Below are positions 61,949-64,000 of a stretch of DNA of 64,000 nt, one piece after another; the stretch's first letter is position 1; each line of letters opens with the position of its first letter. Position numbers and translations under genes: made by a program. Origin of the DNA: Sipunculus nudus (Eukaryota > Annelida > Sipuncula > Golfingiida > Sipunculidae). The stretch lies in the NCBI GenBank assembly GCA_026874595.1, contig CM049321.1, positions 50,265,297 to 50,329,296 on the forward strand, read 5' to 3'. Below the pieces are notes generated by a model. It was given only the letters and a program-made list of their open reading frames with translations, was not told the DNA's origin and made no database searches.

Positions 61949-62254
61949 TCAAATTATTCCTTTTTGATTGCTCTTCCATTTTGTCAACTTAGCTTTGAGT
62001 TTATTATTTTCTTGTTTTACTTGGTCAATTTCTTCCTTTAATTCATTTAATTGTACTTGCAAGTCCAATATCATATTTACCCGAGGTGCTCTATTTATGA
62101 GTGTGTTTTTTTTTCGACTCTCTCTTGGTTCATAAGAATCAGCGTTTGGGTTCAAGTTTGGTGAACTACTTCTATTTTCCCTCAATTCTATGCGGGGGTC
62201 TTGTCTGGCGCTTCTCCTAACACCCCTGACTGTGACTCCTGAGAAGCCTGACAT
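61949..62254 (-). pseudogene. Coiled-coil open frame upstream of LINE
   Basis: A 101-codon frame with an RS-rich start (VRGVRRSARQDPRIELRENR) and a heptad-like segment (LQVQLNELKEEIDQVKQENN, KLKAKLTKW). It lies directly 5' of the endonuclease on the same strand, so it may be the remains of this LINE's ORF1, many of which have coiled coils. A host origin cannot be excluded. Confidence 0.4.
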
Positions 62255-62400
62255 GACTCAGGAGTGTGGTTTATTGGTAATTTTTGGGCCACGGGTTCAA
62301 CCCCACACTCTGTGTCAACAACACAGCCAAACATGTTGCCAAGCGAAAGGTCAAGGCCACAGTTGTCAAACTTATCGTGATGGTTCTCACATTGAATTTA
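62240..62400 (+). mobile_element. tRNA-like SINE head fragment
   Basis: GGAGTGTGGTTTATTGGTAA, then GGGCCACGGGTTCAACCCCAC containing a good B-box (GGTTCAACCCC), then a non-tRNA body and (ATTT)n from 62400. Probably a short SINE; different from the main family. Confidence 0.5.
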
Positions 62401-62442
62401 TTTATTTCATTTATTTATTTATTTATTTTATTTTTCTTTTTG
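62398..62442. repeat. (ATTT)n-rich tract
   Basis: TTTATTTATTTATTT-type repeats at the 3' side of the tRNA-like fragment; possibly its tail. Confidence 0.85.
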
Positions 62443-62629
62443 CTGTGTAAAGCAGCCAATTTGTGCTCTCCAGATCTGTATATTTACACGCATAGCACTC
62501 AACAACAGTTCATATAACTAGTTCATCAAGAATTTTAGGATTTTTTATTTTATTTTCTTCTGTAAGGTATATTTTTCACAAACTGGTCGAAAACCACAGC
62601 CGACCGGTTCAAAGTCACGTGATCTGCCT

Positions 62630-63060
62630 TTCTGATTAGAACGTTTCTGAAGGTTAGCGTTTATTAATTCACTCATCAATCCAGGATCTCCGTCTAATTG
62701 TCAGTAGAGGTGTCAAGGAAACTCATGTAACTTTACATGAAAGGGCAAGTTCTATGGGAATTTACTTCAATGTTCCAATGATCATAAATATGACAGTAGC
62801 GCCAGACAGACTGATGATGTATAGAACTCGCCTATGAATATATATCTTGTTATTCATGCATGGAATATCCTTCCCCAAAAAGAATGCTGTATACACTTCT
62901 CGAATCCATGCATTCTATATTTTTCTTTACCGACCATTCTCAAGATGTGATATGGATATTTCTCTTTCTAATCGGCCCAGAAGACATGCCGTAAAACACA
63001 AACAGAGGCTTCATCAACTTCCTCTCAAATATACATATCTGTTTATCCTGCCTCAGTCCT
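62630..63060 (+). other. D2 right part, no gene
   Basis: Homologous to 25930-26355. The frame at 62847-63071 (counterpart 26143-26427) is only loosely conserved and is not recognised. Confidence 0.5.
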
Positions 63061-63360
63061 CCAGAAAATGAAGTTTTCTTTGTGTAAATTTGGCATGTAT
63101 TTGACATATTCATCTTTTAAATTATTTCTAATACCTTTTTTATCATATGATTTGTATTTATCTATTCGCTTTAACTCATTTCAACTATATTTATTGATAG
63201 TATGTTGTTTGTATATGAACTATTAATCCTTTAAATCTTCTGAACTTTTTTATTTTCCCAACATTTATCTCGTATTTTATGTACTTCTATTTAACACGAA
63301 TAAATGGACACCTTTTATGGCAATCGTCATGATTTATTGTCATGACTCGTCTATAATTTA

Positions 63361-63722
63361 TCTGTGTGGCTCAAAGGTAGAACACAGGACTCAAAGCCGG
63401 TAGATGATATTTCCCAAGGTCGGCCCGCACCCAGGATGAGCGGTCTGCAGGCTTAATGCAGACCTGGTAACAGTAACGACCCAGTGCGTCTTTTTGGGGT
63501 TCATCGGTGTTATGACCCAACAATGGGGATGATTACAGACCCAGGACCCACAGTGAAGGTAGACACCGGGCCTGGGTGACACCAGGATACAGCAAAAAGT
63601 GAAAAAGAAACGAGTGCTACCGCCCTGTCACGTAGTCATGACCTCAATGGGACTCTGCAGCAGTAACTTAAATTAATAATTAGATAAGAGAGCATAAAAA
63701 ATTTGAGACGGTTACCTCCATC
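63361..63722 (+). mobile_element. tRNA-derived SINE, near full length
   Basis: TCTGTGTGGCTCAAAGGTAG head with ACTCAAAGCCGGTAGATG; the B-box region is partly deleted. Body GGATGAGCGGTCTGCAGGCT, TATGACCCAACAATGGGGAT, GGGCCTGGGTGACACCAGGA; 3' end GACGGTTACCTCCATC. Confidence 0.85.
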
Positions 63723-64000
63723 AAAGAAATTAAAAAAAAAATACTTATTTTTAACATGCTAACGTTTCCTCTCGTCAGAATCAACACATCTGACGACCTG
63801 TAAAGTAAGTGAGAGTATTATCAAAAAGAATGGCCAGGGACCTTGACCCGTTAGGCGAAACCTGTATGAACAAAATTCTGTGGTTCGAAGCTTCCATTTG
63901 TTTCCTAGCACCGAGTCCTCGTTATAATTGTTACTAATTGCTTCCCTAATTTTCTGTTGATAACCTTTTCGTGAAAAAGATAATGTAATTTTTTTATTCA

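Larger units (their letters stand above)
58985..63945 (+). repeat. Segmental duplication block D2 (pairs with 23760-26790)
   Basis: 58985-60060 matches 23760-24840 (CACAGCAGATATTTATATAT, GATAGGTATATATTTATT, ATTCTGA...TCTTAA). 62630-63945 matches 25930-26780. A LINE and a tRNA-like sequence lie between (60100-62600). Confidence 0.85.

Overview
This is animal nuclear DNA, not bacterial or viral. It has a few short spliced exons in AT-rich sequence, long (TA)n and (CT)n tracts, and tRNA-derived SINEs. It also holds remnants of four or five non-LTR or Penelope-type retroelements, MITE-like elements and minisatellites. The mix (Tx1-like LINE with a NADAR-domain ORF1, Penelope-like RT, a vasopressin-receptor-like GPCR exon) points to a marine lophotrochozoan, most plausibly a mollusc. 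That assignment is an inference; nothing in the window identifies a species.

The window is largely two collinear copies of one ancestral unit. Copy 1 runs A1 (about 0.2-4.24 kb), B1 (7.7-9.2 kb), the tandem pair C1/C2 (9.7-17.8 and 19.6-25.3 kb) and D1 (23.8-26.8 kb). Copy 2 runs A2 (44.6-48.9 kb), B2 (51.8-56.6 kb) and D2 (59.0-63.95 kb). The C pair is absent from copy 2, which explains why the spacing falls from about 44 kb (A, B) to about 35-37 kb (D). The 26.8-44.5 kb stretch between them is single-copy here and holds a decayed but nearly complete Tx1-like LINE on the minus strand (about 32.6-37.7 kb).

The only convincing host coding sequence is the last exon of a class A GPCR, present twice (577-800 and 45024-45322, plus strand). 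Each copy follows a splice acceptor and a 27-bp minisatellite. The first 36 residues (TM7) are identical and differ by four silent changes, while the cytoplasmic tail differs at 10 of 36 aligned residues. I recognise no TM1-TM6 exons between the copies, so they may be alternative last exons of one upstream gene, or the second may be an orphan exon.

Mobile DNA fills most of the rest. It includes a TTAA-bounded piggyBac-like non-autonomous element (12304-15311) containing a fold-back repeat whose arms are tandem arrays, a Penelope-like RT fragment (9.2-9.6 kb) and a Jockey-superfamily-like LINE (60.1-61.7 kb). There are also two LINE 3' fragments (20.7-21.3 and 39.2-39.5 kb), a hAT-like MITE pair (42.4 and 49.0 kb), a pogo-like MITE pair (2.3 and 47.0 kb) and about ten copies of a tRNA-derived SINE family. 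A 32-bp minisatellite (18.4-19.2 kb) and a nearly perfect 270-bp tandem duplication (57.5-58.0 kb) stand out. I found no tRNA or rRNA gene, CRISPR array, operon or complete cellular gene.
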